This document shows positions 29,937-36,816 of a DNA stretch of 37,679 nt, in pieces (the first letter of the stretch is position 1; each line of letters opens with the position of its first letter). The position numbers and the translations under genes are program-made. Under the pieces are notes generated by a model. That model was not told where the DNA came from. It was given only the letters and a program-made list of their open reading frames with translations, and did not search any database. Origin of the DNA: Oscillospiraceae bacterium (lineage in GTDB: Bacteria > Bacillota > Clostridia > Oscillospirales > Ruminococcaceae); the NCBI GenBank assembly GCA_009783695.1, contig WRCY01000019.1, positions 1-37,679 of the forward strand, given 5' to 3'.

Positions 29937-30731
29937 ATGATTGAACCGGAAAGAGAACTTACAGGCGGCAATGTATCAACTGTGACTACAGACGGCAGTG
30001 TCGTTTATAAAGACCGGAAACCGCAAAGCGCAACCATTCAGCGATTATTACGGCATTTGCAATGCAAAGGCATTGATTTTTGTCCGAAGCCATTGGGGTT
30101 TGATAATAGGGGCAGGGAAATGCTGTCGTTTATGCCCGGAAATACTATTGACGATTTTCCGGGTGTCAGTTTGATTACCGATAAAATCGAAACTGTTAAA
30201 CAAGCCGCTTCCATGCTGCGTAAGCTCCATGACGCTACAATGGATTTTACAAAACAGCCTGATGATGTATGGTTTTTGCGTTATGACGGTGATTTACCTA
30301 ATGAAGTAATCTGCCATAATGATTTCGCGCCGTATAATATTACTTTTGATAACAATCTGCCGGTTGGACTGATTGATTTTGATACAGCGTGTCCCGCGCC
30401 CAGAGTGTGGGATATTGCTTATGCCGTTTATCGGTTTGTACCGCTCGGCGAATCTGTCTACGACTGTGTATCGGGAGCTTATCGGGATTACGATAAGTCA
30501 AAAGACTGCGAGGAAAGAAAGATTCTGCTTGGTGTATTTTTAAATTCATACGGGTTTAATGATGATATTGAAGAATATATAGTACAGCGGTTGTCAGCTC
30601 TTGTAAATTTATTTGATGAAGAATGTGCCAAGGGCAATCAGGTATTCATTAAAATGAAGCAGGAGGGTCATCAGGAATTTTATATCAGGGAAATAGAATT
30701 TATCAAGAAGAATTATTATGATTGGATATAG
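29937..30731 (+). CDS. Aminoglycoside phosphotransferase-fold (APH) kinase
   Basis: A 264-aa small-molecule kinase. The catalytic loop 'ICHNDFAPYNI' has D129 and N134, and the metal-binding 'GLIDFDTACPAPRVWDIAYA' has D147/D149, standard for the APH family. The N-lobe is short ('GSVVYKDRKPQSATIQRLL'). Substrates in this family range from antibiotics to choline, homoserine or sugars, so resistance should not be assumed. AAAGGAC lies 11 bases before the ATG and belongs to the repeat family described at 27167-27235. Confidence 0.82.
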   Translation: MIEPERELTGGNVSTVTTDGSVVYKDRKPQSATIQRLLRHLQCKGIDFCPKPLGFDNRGREMLSFMPGNTIDDFPGVSLITDKIETVKQAASMLRKLHDATMDFTKQPDDVWFLRYDGDLPNEVICHNDFAPYNITFDNNLPVGLIDFDTACPAPRVWDIAYAVYRFVPLGESVYDCVSGAYRDYDKSKDCEERKILLGVFLNSYGFNDDIEEYIVQRLSALVNLFDEECAKGNQVFIKMKQEGHQEFYIREIEFIKKNYYDWI

Positions 30732-30824
30732 TGTTAATTACATTCAACATATTCTTAGTAAGGGCATGGATTTTTACTTACCCGAACTTGAGTTTATAAT
30801 ATTTTAAATATTTTCAAAAAACAC

Positions 30825-30853
30825 TTGCATTTTTATTTTATTTATGATAAAAT
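30825..30853 (+). promoter_or_regulatory. Promoter of rplS
   Basis: TTGCAT (30825-30830), a 17-base spacer and TAAAAT (30848-30853). The upstream gap 30732-30824 is AT-rich and shows no gene. Confidence 0.75.
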
Positions 30854-30859
30854 AATATC

Positions 30860-30959
30860 GTATGTTTTGAGCGTTCATTAAAGAACGCGTTGAACGCCGC
30901 ACAAGACGGTCCTCTGCCGCGCTGTAAGAACGTCTTAAAATGAAAGGAATTATATCAAA
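30860..30959 (+). ncRNA. Candidate L19 leader (rplS 5' untranslated region)
   Basis: A leader of about 100 bases with two stems: GCGTTC/GAACGC (30871-30888) and AAGACG/CGTCTT (30903-30936), followed by GAAAGGA and the rplS ATG. Ribosomal protein L19 leaders that respond to the protein itself are known in Firmicutes (Rfam L19_leader). The match here is by position and hairpin layout, not by a model search. Confidence 0.5.
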
Positions 30960-31304
30960 ATGGACGCACTTAAATTAATAGCGCAGGACAGCATAAAAGA
31001 GAACCCGTCTGTATTCAACATAGGCGATACGGTTCGCGTGCACGTCCGCATACAGGACGGGAACAAGTCCAGAATTCAAATGTTTGAGGGAATCTGCATC
31101 GCCAAGAAGCACGGCGGCATAGAGGAAACCTTTACGGTTCGCAGGGTTGCGCACGGCGTAGGAGTTGAAAGGGTTTTCCCGCTGCACTCGCCGTCGGTTG
31201 ACAAGGTCGAGGTTGTAAGGGCGGGTAAGGTTCGCAGAGCCAAACTGTACTACCTGCGCGGTAAAGTCGGTAAAGCCGCCAAGGTTAAATCGAAATTTAA
31301 TTAA
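30960..31304 (+). CDS. rplS: 50S ribosomal protein L19
   Basis: A 114-aa protein at the 30S-50S interface. The sequence is clearly L19: '[35 protein letters not shown]', '[51 protein letters not shown]'. The length is standard. It heads the group rplS-lepB-ylqF-rnhB-yraN. Confidence 0.97.
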   Translation: MDALKLIAQDSIKENPSVFNIGDTVRVHVRIQDGNKSRIQMFEGICIAKKHGGIEETFTVRRVAHGVGVERVFPLHSPSVDKVEVVRAGKVRRAKLYYLRGKVGKAAKVKSKFN

Positions 31305-31310
31305 TTGTAG

Positions 31311-31344
31311 GGGCGGGCTGGCGCAATGCGCGAAATGCCCGCCC
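31311..31344. repeat. GC-rich palindrome after rplS
   Basis: GGGCGGGC (31311-31318) pairs with GCCCGCCC (31337-31344) and encloses a smaller hairpin GCGC-AAT-GCGC (31321-31331). No T-run follows, so it is a weak terminator at best. GTAGGGGCGGGC-type palindromes are dispersed in many Clostridia genomes (general knowledge); here there is one copy. Confidence 0.55.
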
Positions 31345-31452
31345 GTATAAATTAACCGGGGACTTCGCCGCTGCGCACACGGCGCAATCATGATTAAATT
31401 AAATACTGTGAAATAGTTTTCAATTAAAACAACGATATTTCGGGAGAGTTTT

Positions 31453-32037
31453 ATGGCGAAAAAAGTGCTGAACGAGATTTATGAATGGACGGAGAGTATA
31501 CTTTTCGCCCTTATACTGGTGATTGTTATATTAACCTTTATCGCCCGCGGAACGAGGGTTGACGGTGACTCTATGCTGCCTACGCTTGAGGATACGCAGT
31601 TTCTGGCGATTTCACACCTGTATACGCAGCTGCGCCACAACGACATAGTGGTCGTGTTCGCCAAAGATATAGACGGCGCCCTGGCTGACGGAAGAACTGT
31701 TATAAAGCGCGTAATCGGGCTGCCCGGGGATACGATTAGGATTGATGCGGGCGCGGGACTCGTTTACCGCAACGGCGAGGCGCTGCCTGTTGAGATTCGG
31801 GACGGCATGATATATGAGGACGGTCACGTCATAAATGATGTCACAAAAGCAAGGTTTGACATGCCGGAGGGCGATGAGTGGACTGTGCCCGAGCATCATA
31901 TATTCGTGATGGGCGACAACCGCAACAACTCCAAAGACAGCCGCAGCAAAGATGTCGGCATGATTGACACGAACTATGTAATCGGGCGGGTGATTTTCAG
32001 AGTGACGCCGTTTTCGGAACTCGGGCGGGTTGTATAG
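31453..32037 (+). CDS. lepB: Signal peptidase I
   Basis: A 194-aa membrane-bound serine protease that removes signal peptides from exported proteins. There is one N-terminal membrane segment at 15-31. The catalytic Ser40 is in 'RVDGDSMLPTL' and Lys85 in 'RTVIKRVIGLPGD'. The C-terminal box 'HIFVMGDNRNNSKDSRS' is conserved. Start ATG with CGGGAGAG upstream. The length is typical of Gram-positive SPase I. It is followed by a tandem repeat array before rbgA. Confidence 0.95.
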   Translation: MAKKVLNEIYEWTESILFALILVIVILTFIARGTRVDGDSMLPTLEDTQFLAISHLYTQLRHNDIVVVFAKDIDGALADGRTVIKRVIGLPGDTIRIDAGAGLVYRNGEALPVEIRDGMIYEDGHVINDVTKARFDMPEGDEWTVPEHHIFVMGDNRNNSKDSRSKDVGMIDTNYVIGRVIFRVTPFSELGRVV

Positions 32038-32040
32038 GTG

Positions 32041-32282
32041 TTGTTTTCACAAACCGTTTGTGAAAAAAGGACTTTAGGTCTGACAAAAAACAGTTAAATC
32101 GGGGAAAACGTTGTTTTCATGACCGTTTGTGAAAAAAGGACTTTAGGTCTGGCAAAAAACAGTTGAATCGGGGAAAACGTTGCTTTCATGACCGTTTGTG
32201 AAAAAAGGACTTTAAGTCTGACAAAAAACAGTTGAATCGGGGAAAACGTTGTTTTCATGACCGTTTGTGAAAAAAGGACTTA
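32041..32282 (+). repeat. Tandem array of the AAAGGAC leader repeat (3.5 copies of 69-70 bases)
   Basis: Units start at 32041, 32111, 32180 and 32249. The first is 70 bases, the next two are 69 and the last is cut where the rbgA start begins. Each unit has the GAAAAC-GTT-GTTTTC hairpin, a second hairpin (perfect in unit 1: TTCACAAA-CCG-TTTGTGAA) and AAAGGAC, a Shine-Dalgarno-like end. Units 2-4 differ by few bases. Only the last AAAGGAC is followed by a gene. Confidence 0.92.
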
Positions 32283-32290
32283 TTAAAAAT

Positions 32291-33118
32291 ATGAATATAC
32301 AATGGTATCCCGGACATATGACCAAGACCCGCCGCATGATAGAAGCGGATATAAAGCTTGTGGATGCGGTCGCGGAGCTTACCGACGCGCGCTGCCCCGA
32401 GGCGAGCAGAAACCCCATTCTTGATGAGCTGATAAAAGACAAGCCGAGGATAATTATACTTAACAAATCTGATTATGCCGATGAACAGACAACGAAAAAC
32501 TGGAAAAGCTATTACGAAGGCAAGGGCGCAGCCGTGCTCATCTGCGACTGCAGAAGCGGCAAGGGCGTAAATTATTTTGTGCCGCTGCTTAAAAAGAAGC
32601 TTTCACATATAATAGAAAAGCGCCACGCGCGCGGCATGAAAGGGCTTTCCCTGCGCGTGATGGTGGTGGGGATTCCGAATGTCGGAAAATCGTCTTTTAT
32701 CAACCGCATGGCGAATTCCCGCAAGGTTAAAGTTGCCGATAAGCCCGGCGTTACCCGCGGAAAACAGTGGGTAACAATTGACAGGGAAATTGAGCTTCTC
32801 GATACGCCCGGGATACTGTGGCATAAGTTCGGCGACCCCGAGGTCGCAAAGAAGCTCGCTTTCACGGGCGCGGTCAAGGACGAAGTCATGGATGGCGCGG
32901 AGCTTGCAGCCGAGTTTATTTCAATGTACCCTGATGCATTAAAAGAGCGGTATGGCGCAAATACACTGGAAGAAATCGCTGTTAACAGAAAAATGCTTGC
33001 TTCGGGCGGCGTGCCGGATATATCGCGCGCGGCGATTACGCTGCTTGACGAGTTTCGTGCGGGGAAGCTGGGGAGAATATCGCTTGAACAGCCCGCCGAG
33101 CCGGCGTTCCGAATATAA
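32291..33118 (+). CDS. rbgA: Ribosome biogenesis GTPase YlqF/RbgA
   Basis: A 275-aa circularly permuted GTPase needed for late assembly of the 50S subunit. Motif order is G4 first ('[11 protein letters not shown]', about 55-65), then G1 '[13 protein letters not shown]' at 127-139, then G3 'LLDTPGI'. This permuted order is the family hallmark. The N-terminus '[17 protein letters not shown]' is also typical, which supports ATG 32291 over GTG 32267. The AAAGGAC site 11 bases upstream comes from the tandem repeat array. Confidence 0.95.
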   Translation: MNIQWYPGHMTKTRRMIEADIKLVDAVAELTDARCPEASRNPILDELIKDKPRIIILNKSDYADEQTTKNWKSYYEGKGAAVLICDCRSGKGVNYFVPLLKKKLSHIIEKRHARGMKGLSLRVMVVGIPNVGKSSFINRMANSRKVKVADKPGVTRGKQWVTIDREIELLDTPGILWHKFGDPEVAKKLAFTGAVKDEVMDGAELAAEFISMYPDALKERYGANTLEEIAVNRKMLASGGVPDISRAAITLLDEFRAGKLGRISLEQPAEPAFRI

Positions 33119-33135
33119 TTAAGGAGAAAACTTAT

Positions 33136-33756
33136 ATGGACGGCAGTGCCGCACTTTTCGATTTTGACAAACAAAAACGAAGCATATACGGCATTGTTTG
33201 CGGCGTCGACGAGGCGGGGCGCGGCCCGCTTGCCGGCGCGGTCTTCGCGGCGGCGGTGATTCTGCCTGCGGACGTGATTATAGAAGGGCTCGACGATTCA
33301 AAGAAGCTGAGCGAAAAGAAGCGGGAACATCTCTACAGCGAAATCATCGTAAAAGCCGCTGCCTATGCGATTACACAGGCAAGCGTTGATGAAATAGAAG
33401 AGCTGAACATCCTGCAAGCTGCAATGCTTGCGATGAGGCGGGCACTTGAAGCGCTTGCATTAAATATTAAACCCGATTATGCGTTGATTGACGGCAATCA
33501 TCTTCCGAAAACCGCAATCCCCTGCGAGGCTGTGGTTAAGGGCGACGCTATATCCGCGAGTATCGCGGCGGCTTCGGTTTTGGCGAAAGTTGCACGCGAC
33601 CGCGAAATGCTTGAACTCGCACTGGAATACCCGCAGTACGGCTTTGAAAAACACAAAGGCTACGGCACAAAGCTGCACTGCGAAGCGTTGCGGGAGTATG
33701 GAATGTGTGAAGTTCACAGGAAGAGTTTTTTAAAGAAACTTGAAATGAAATCCTGA
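33136..33756 (+). CDS. rnhB: Ribonuclease HII
   Basis: A 206-aa enzyme that cuts the RNA strand of RNA-DNA hybrids and removes misincorporated ribonucleotides. '[14 protein letters not shown]' near residue 22-35 has the first Asp-Glu of the active site; the later 'DGNH' and '[17 protein letters not shown]' and '[13 protein letters not shown]' are conserved. Start with AAGGAG upstream, 17 bases after rbgA, so likely one transcript. Confidence 0.95.
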   Translation: MDGSAALFDFDKQKRSIYGIVCGVDEAGRGPLAGAVFAAAVILPADVIIEGLDDSKKLSEKKREHLYSEIIVKAAAYAITQASVDEIEELNILQAAMLAMRRALEALALNIKPDYALIDGNHLPKTAIPCEAVVKGDAISASIAAASVLAKVARDREMLELALEYPQYGFEKHKGYGTKLHCEALREYGMCEVHRKSFLKKLEMKS

Positions 33757-33759
33757 CTA

Positions 33760-33803
33760 ATCGGGGAAAACGTTCTTTCATAGCGCATTTGTGAAGAAAG
33801 GAC
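33760..33803 (+). repeat. Single copy of the AAAGGAC leader repeat before yraN
   Basis: It contains TCGGGGAAAACGTT, then CTTTCATAGCGCATTTGTGAAG and AAAGGAC, matching the array at 32041-32282 and the thiN leader copy. The yraN ATG follows 11 bases after AAAGGAC, the same spacing as at rbgA. Confidence 0.8.
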
Positions 33804-33814
33804 ATATTGAAAAT

Positions 33815-34222
33815 ATGACAGATAAGAAGAAAAAAGGTGATTTCGGCGAGGGAAAAGCTTGTTTATACCTCGAAAATAAGGGTTATAATATAGTCGCGCG
33901 GAATTTCAGCACTAAAACAGGCGAGATTGATATAATCGCGGAACATTCCGAAAAGGAGCGGCTTGCGTTTGTTGAGGTGAAAACCCGTAAGCTGATGGGA
34001 ATGGGCAGACCCTCCGACGCTGTGAATAAATCCAAACAACATAAAATTATTAAAACCGCACAAGTTTATCTGTTGCGGAATCCGACCGAAAAATATATAG
34101 GTTTTGATATAATTGAAGTCACTGTGACGGACAGCATAAACCCTGATGTAATCGAGATTAATCACTTTGAAGATGCGTTTATTGACGATAGCGCGAGCAG
34201 GGGGCAAGTTTTATTTATATAA
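33815..34222 (+). CDS. yraN: YraN/UPF0102 family endonuclease-like protein
   Basis: A 135-aa protein of the UPF0102 group, which has a restriction endonuclease-like fold and an uncertain cellular role in DNA metabolism. Family sequence: 'GKACLYLENKGYNIVARNFSTKTGEIDIIAEH' (Glu-Ile-Asp core), 'LAFVEVKTRK', and 'AVNKSKQHKIIKTAQVYL'. Start ATG 33815 was chosen over the in-frame GTG 33791 that lies inside the repeat. Its stop is within the terminal arm of the multi-hairpin repeat at 34217. Confidence 0.92.
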   Translation: MTDKKKKGDFGEGKACLYLENKGYNIVARNFSTKTGEIDIIAEHSEKERLAFVEVKTRKLMGMGRPSDAVNKSKQHKIIKTAQVYLLRNPTEKYIGFDIIEVTVTDSINPDVIEINHFEDAFIDDSASRGQVLFI

Positions 34223-34396
34223 TTGTTTAACTTAAAAAGCATGAAATGCTTTTTAAGTTCGATGCGCTTTGCGCATCGGTCGGCTCTGCCGACAAACGAC
34301 GTATGAAATCGTAACTTCCGCGCCTGTGGCGCGGTATTCGCCCAACGGGCGAATATATGAAACAGTTTTGCTGTTTCTTAAGTTAAACGATTATAT
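34217..34396. repeat. Multi-hairpin repeat element between yraN and thrC
   Basis: A 19-bp terminal inverted repeat (34217-34235 with 34378-34396, one wobble) encloses six hairpins in a row: a 14-bp stem near 34230-34260, then CGATGCGC/GCGCATCG, GTCGGC/GCCGAC, CCGCGCC/GGCGCGG, ATTCGCCC/GGGCGAAT and GAAACAG/CTGTTTC, nearly all with 3-base loops. Terminal arms contain TATAAT, as in copies A and B, but the interior differs. It forms a many-armed cruciform in principle. Confidence 0.85.
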
Positions 34397-34412
34397 GATT
34401 TGAGAGGTTCTT

Positions 34413-35909
34413 ATGTTCTACAACAGCACGCGGAATTCATCAGTAAAAGTCAGCTCCGCTGAGGCGATTATCAAGGGCTTATCGGACGAGGGGGGCTTGT
34501 TTGTGCCTGAAAAAATACCGCCGCTCACCGAGAGCGACATGAAATACATCGGCAGGATGAATTATGCCGAGAGGGCGCATTTAATACTGAAAAAGTTTCT
34601 AACGGATTTTACGGACGATGAATTGAAAAAAGCAGCGCAGAGTGCATATTCAAACAACTTTGCAACTCCTAACGCTATGCAGTTATCTAAGCTGTACCCC
34701 GATTGTTACGTACTCGAGCTGTTTCACGGACCTACCTGCGCGTTCAAGGACATGGCGCTGCAGCTTCTGCCGCACTTGATGACGGCTTCCGCGGCGAAAT
34801 GTGAAGCCGCAAGGGACAGAAAAATTGTGATTCTTACCGCTACCTCCGGCGATACCGGCAAAGCTGCGCTTGAAGGCTTCCGTGACGTCGCAAACACAAG
34901 CGTGACAGTGTTTTACCCCGAGGACGGCGTCAGCCTTATGCAGAAGCGGCAGATGACTACGCAGGAGGGTGAAAACGTGCGTGTCTGCGCGGTTCGCGGA
35001 AACTTCGATGATTGCCAGACGGGCGTAAAGGAAATCTTCACGGACAGTGAATTAATCGCGGAGCTGGCTGAGAAAAACATGATTTTTTCGAGTGCGAATT
35101 CGATTAACTGGGGACGGCTCGTTCCGCAGATTATCTATTATGTTTCGGCGTATGCGGAGCTGCTTGAAGCAGGTGAAATCAAACAGGGAGAGAGCGTTAA
35201 TATCTGCGTGCCGACAGGAAACTTCGGTAATATCCTGGCGGCGTATTATGCAAAGCAGATGGGGCTGCCGCTCGGCAGGCTAATTTGTGCGTCAAACTCG
35301 AATAATGTGCTCACCGACTGCATAAACACGGGCGTTTATGATAAGAACAGGGAGCTTATTCTTACAGCTTCGCCGTCGATGGATATACTCGTTTCATCGA
35401 ATTTTGAGCGGCTGCTCTATCATCTTTCTGATAATGACGACAATGTGATAAACGCGCTGTTCACCGACTTAAAAGAAGAAAGCAAATATATATTAAACGA
35501 TAAAGTACGCAAAAAACTCAACGGTCTTTTCTACGGCGGCTGGTGTGATGAAGCCGAAACCAAGCGGACGATTAAAAAGGTTTCAGATGAATTCGGCTAC
35601 CTTATGGACCCGCACACGGCGGTCGCTTATAAGATTTATGCCGATTATAAAAAATGTACCGGCGACACGGCGAAGACGATTATCACCGCTACCGCGAGCC
35701 CTTATAAATTCTGCTCGGTTGTCTGCCGCGCACTCGGGCAGATGCCGGAGGCGGATGAGTTTATCATTGCAAAAAAGTTAGAAGCGTTAACTAATACCGA
35801 AATGCCCGCGCCTTTAGCCCGGACGGAAAGTATGCCGGTTCGGTTTACGGATTCAGTGGAGAAAAGCGAGATGAAACGTGCAGTTTCCGGGATTATTAAA
35901 ACGCTGTGA
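34413..35909 (+). CDS. thrC: Threonine synthase
   Basis: A 498-aa PLP enzyme that turns O-phosphohomoserine into threonine. The PLP-binding Lys112 is in 'FHGPTCAFKDMALQLLP'. 'ILTATSGDTGKAALEGF' binds phosphate, and 'NICVPTGNFGNILAAYYAKQMG' and 'DPHTAVAYKIYADY' are family motifs. Length fits the longer, bacterial/yeast-type class. GAGAGG precedes ATG. The stop overlaps the next gene by 4 bases. No other threonine genes are adjacent. Confidence 0.95.
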   Translation: MFYNSTRNSSVKVSSAEAIIKGLSDEGGLFVPEKIPPLTESDMKYIGRMNYAERAHLILKKFLTDFTDDELKKAAQSAYSNNFATPNAMQLSKLYPDCYVLELFHGPTCAFKDMALQLLPHLMTASAAKCEAARDRKIVILTATSGDTGKAALEGFRDVANTSVTVFYPEDGVSLMQKRQMTTQEGENVRVCAVRGNFDDCQTGVKEIFTDSELIAELAEKNMIFSSANSINWGRLVPQIIYYVSAYAELLEAGEIKQGESVNICVPTGNFGNILAAYYAKQMGLPLGRLICASNSNNVLTDCINTGVYDKNRELILTASPSMDILVSSNFERLLYHLSDNDDNVINALFTDLKEESKYILNDKVRKKLNGLFYGGWCDEAETKRTIKKVSDEFGYLMDPHTAVAYKIYADYKKCTGDTAKTIITATASPYKFCSVVCRALGQMPEADEFIIAKKLEALTNTEMPAPLARTESMPVRFTDSVEKSEMKRAVSGIIKTL

Positions 35910-36580
35910 GCTTGTATGCAATCGCTGATTTGCACCTGTCGATGGGATGCCTGAAACCCATGGACATCTTCAAAGGCTGGGAAAATCATGCCGGGCGGCT
36001 TCGCGAGAACTGGAACAGGATTGTAAGCAATAGCGATACAGTTGTGATTGCGGGAGATATTTCGTGGGGCATGAGCTTAGAGGAAGCGCTTCCCGACTTA
36101 AAGTTTATTGACAGCGAGCTGAACGGGAAGAAGATTATTATTAAAGGCAACCACGATTACTGGTGGAGTACGCTTGCGAAACTTAACGCATATAATTTTA
36201 ACAACATCAGCTTTCTGCACAGAAATGCGTTTTTAGTGGAAAACATCGCCGTTTGCGGGACTCGCGGGTGGTTCAATGAAGACGACCAAAAGCGCAGCGA
36301 AAAATTACAGAAGCGTGAAGAACAAAGGCTTGAATCCTCGGTGAAATGCGCGGTTGAATATGGAGGAGAAGTTGTTGCCTTTTTGCATTATCCGCCGATT
36401 TTCGGCGGGTTTGAGAATTACGGCCTGATTGACGTACTTCAAAAGTATGGCGTGAAGCGCTGTTATTATGGACATCTGCACGGTACAGCGCATAAAAGCG
36501 CAGTTCTCGGCATGCGCTACGGGATAGAATTCGCCTTAATTTCAGCGGATTTTGTCGGATTTGCACCTGTTCGTATATAA
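35906..36580 (+). CDS. Metallophosphoesterase (calcineurin-like)
   Basis: A 224-aa hydrolase. Metal ligands are seen in order: 'AIADLHL' (DxH), 'VIAGDISWG' (GD), 'IIIKGNHDYWW' (GNHD), 'FLHYPP' and 'GHLHG'. The substrate is unknown; members act on cyclic nucleotides, phospholipids or proteins. GTG 35906 overlaps the thrC stop, so it is coupled to thrC. Confidence 0.9.
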   Translation: MSLYAIADLHLSMGCLKPMDIFKGWENHAGRLRENWNRIVSNSDTVVIAGDISWGMSLEEALPDLKFIDSELNGKKIIIKGNHDYWWSTLAKLNAYNFNNISFLHRNAFLVENIAVCGTRGWFNEDDQKRSEKLQKREEQRLESSVKCAVEYGGEVVAFLHYPPIFGGFENYGLIDVLQKYGVKRCYYGHLHGTAHKSAVLGMRYGIEFALISADFVGFAPVRI

Positions 36581-36596
36581 ATTTAATAAAAAGTAC

Positions 36597-36625
36597 TGGA
36601 AATTTTTGTTTTTTTGTGCTATAAT
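36597..36625 (+). promoter_or_regulatory. Promoter of tig
   Basis: TGGAAA (36597-36602), a 17-base spacer and TATAAT (36620-36625) with an extended -10 TGC. The -10 box is the first part of repeat copy B, so the repeat forms the tig leader. Confidence 0.65.
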
Positions 36626-36782
36626 AAAATCACGCACTCAAACGTAAAACGTTTGGAACCCGCTTTGCGGGTGTTTTCGGCAAAGCCGAAACGGTGATTT
36701 TATTTCAACAATAATTCGGCGCGTTTGCGCCGCCGGCGGTTTTACCGCCGCAATCACCTGCGGCGATTGAAATTATGTTATA
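36620..36782 (+). repeat. Multi-hairpin repeat element, copy B, forming the tig leader
   Basis: Stems: closing stem ATAAAATCAC/GTGATTTTAT (36624-36633, 36694-36703) around CAAACG/CGTTTG, ACCCGC/GCGGGT and TTTCGGC/GCCGAAA; then CGGCGC/GCGCCG, GGCGGT/ACCGCC and CAATC.CC/GG.GATTG. It is an inverted relative of copy A (26363-26515): the right half is nearly identical, while the left closing stem differs in sequence but still pairs. It lies between the promoter and the ATG. Confidence 0.85.
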
Positions 36783-36816
36783 TTTAAAAAGATATATTAA
36801 AAGAAAGGATTTTAAA

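Noticed and set aside
29937-30731. Aminoglycoside resistance gene
   Set aside because: Only the general kinase fold is visible; the family includes many metabolic kinases and there is no resistance context.
31311-31344. Strong terminator after rplS
   Set aside because: The stem is good but no T-run follows on either strand; listed as a palindromic repeat instead.
32041-32282. CRISPR-like array before rbgA
   Set aside because: Units are tandem 69-70-base repeats with no unique spacers, and no cas genes are present.
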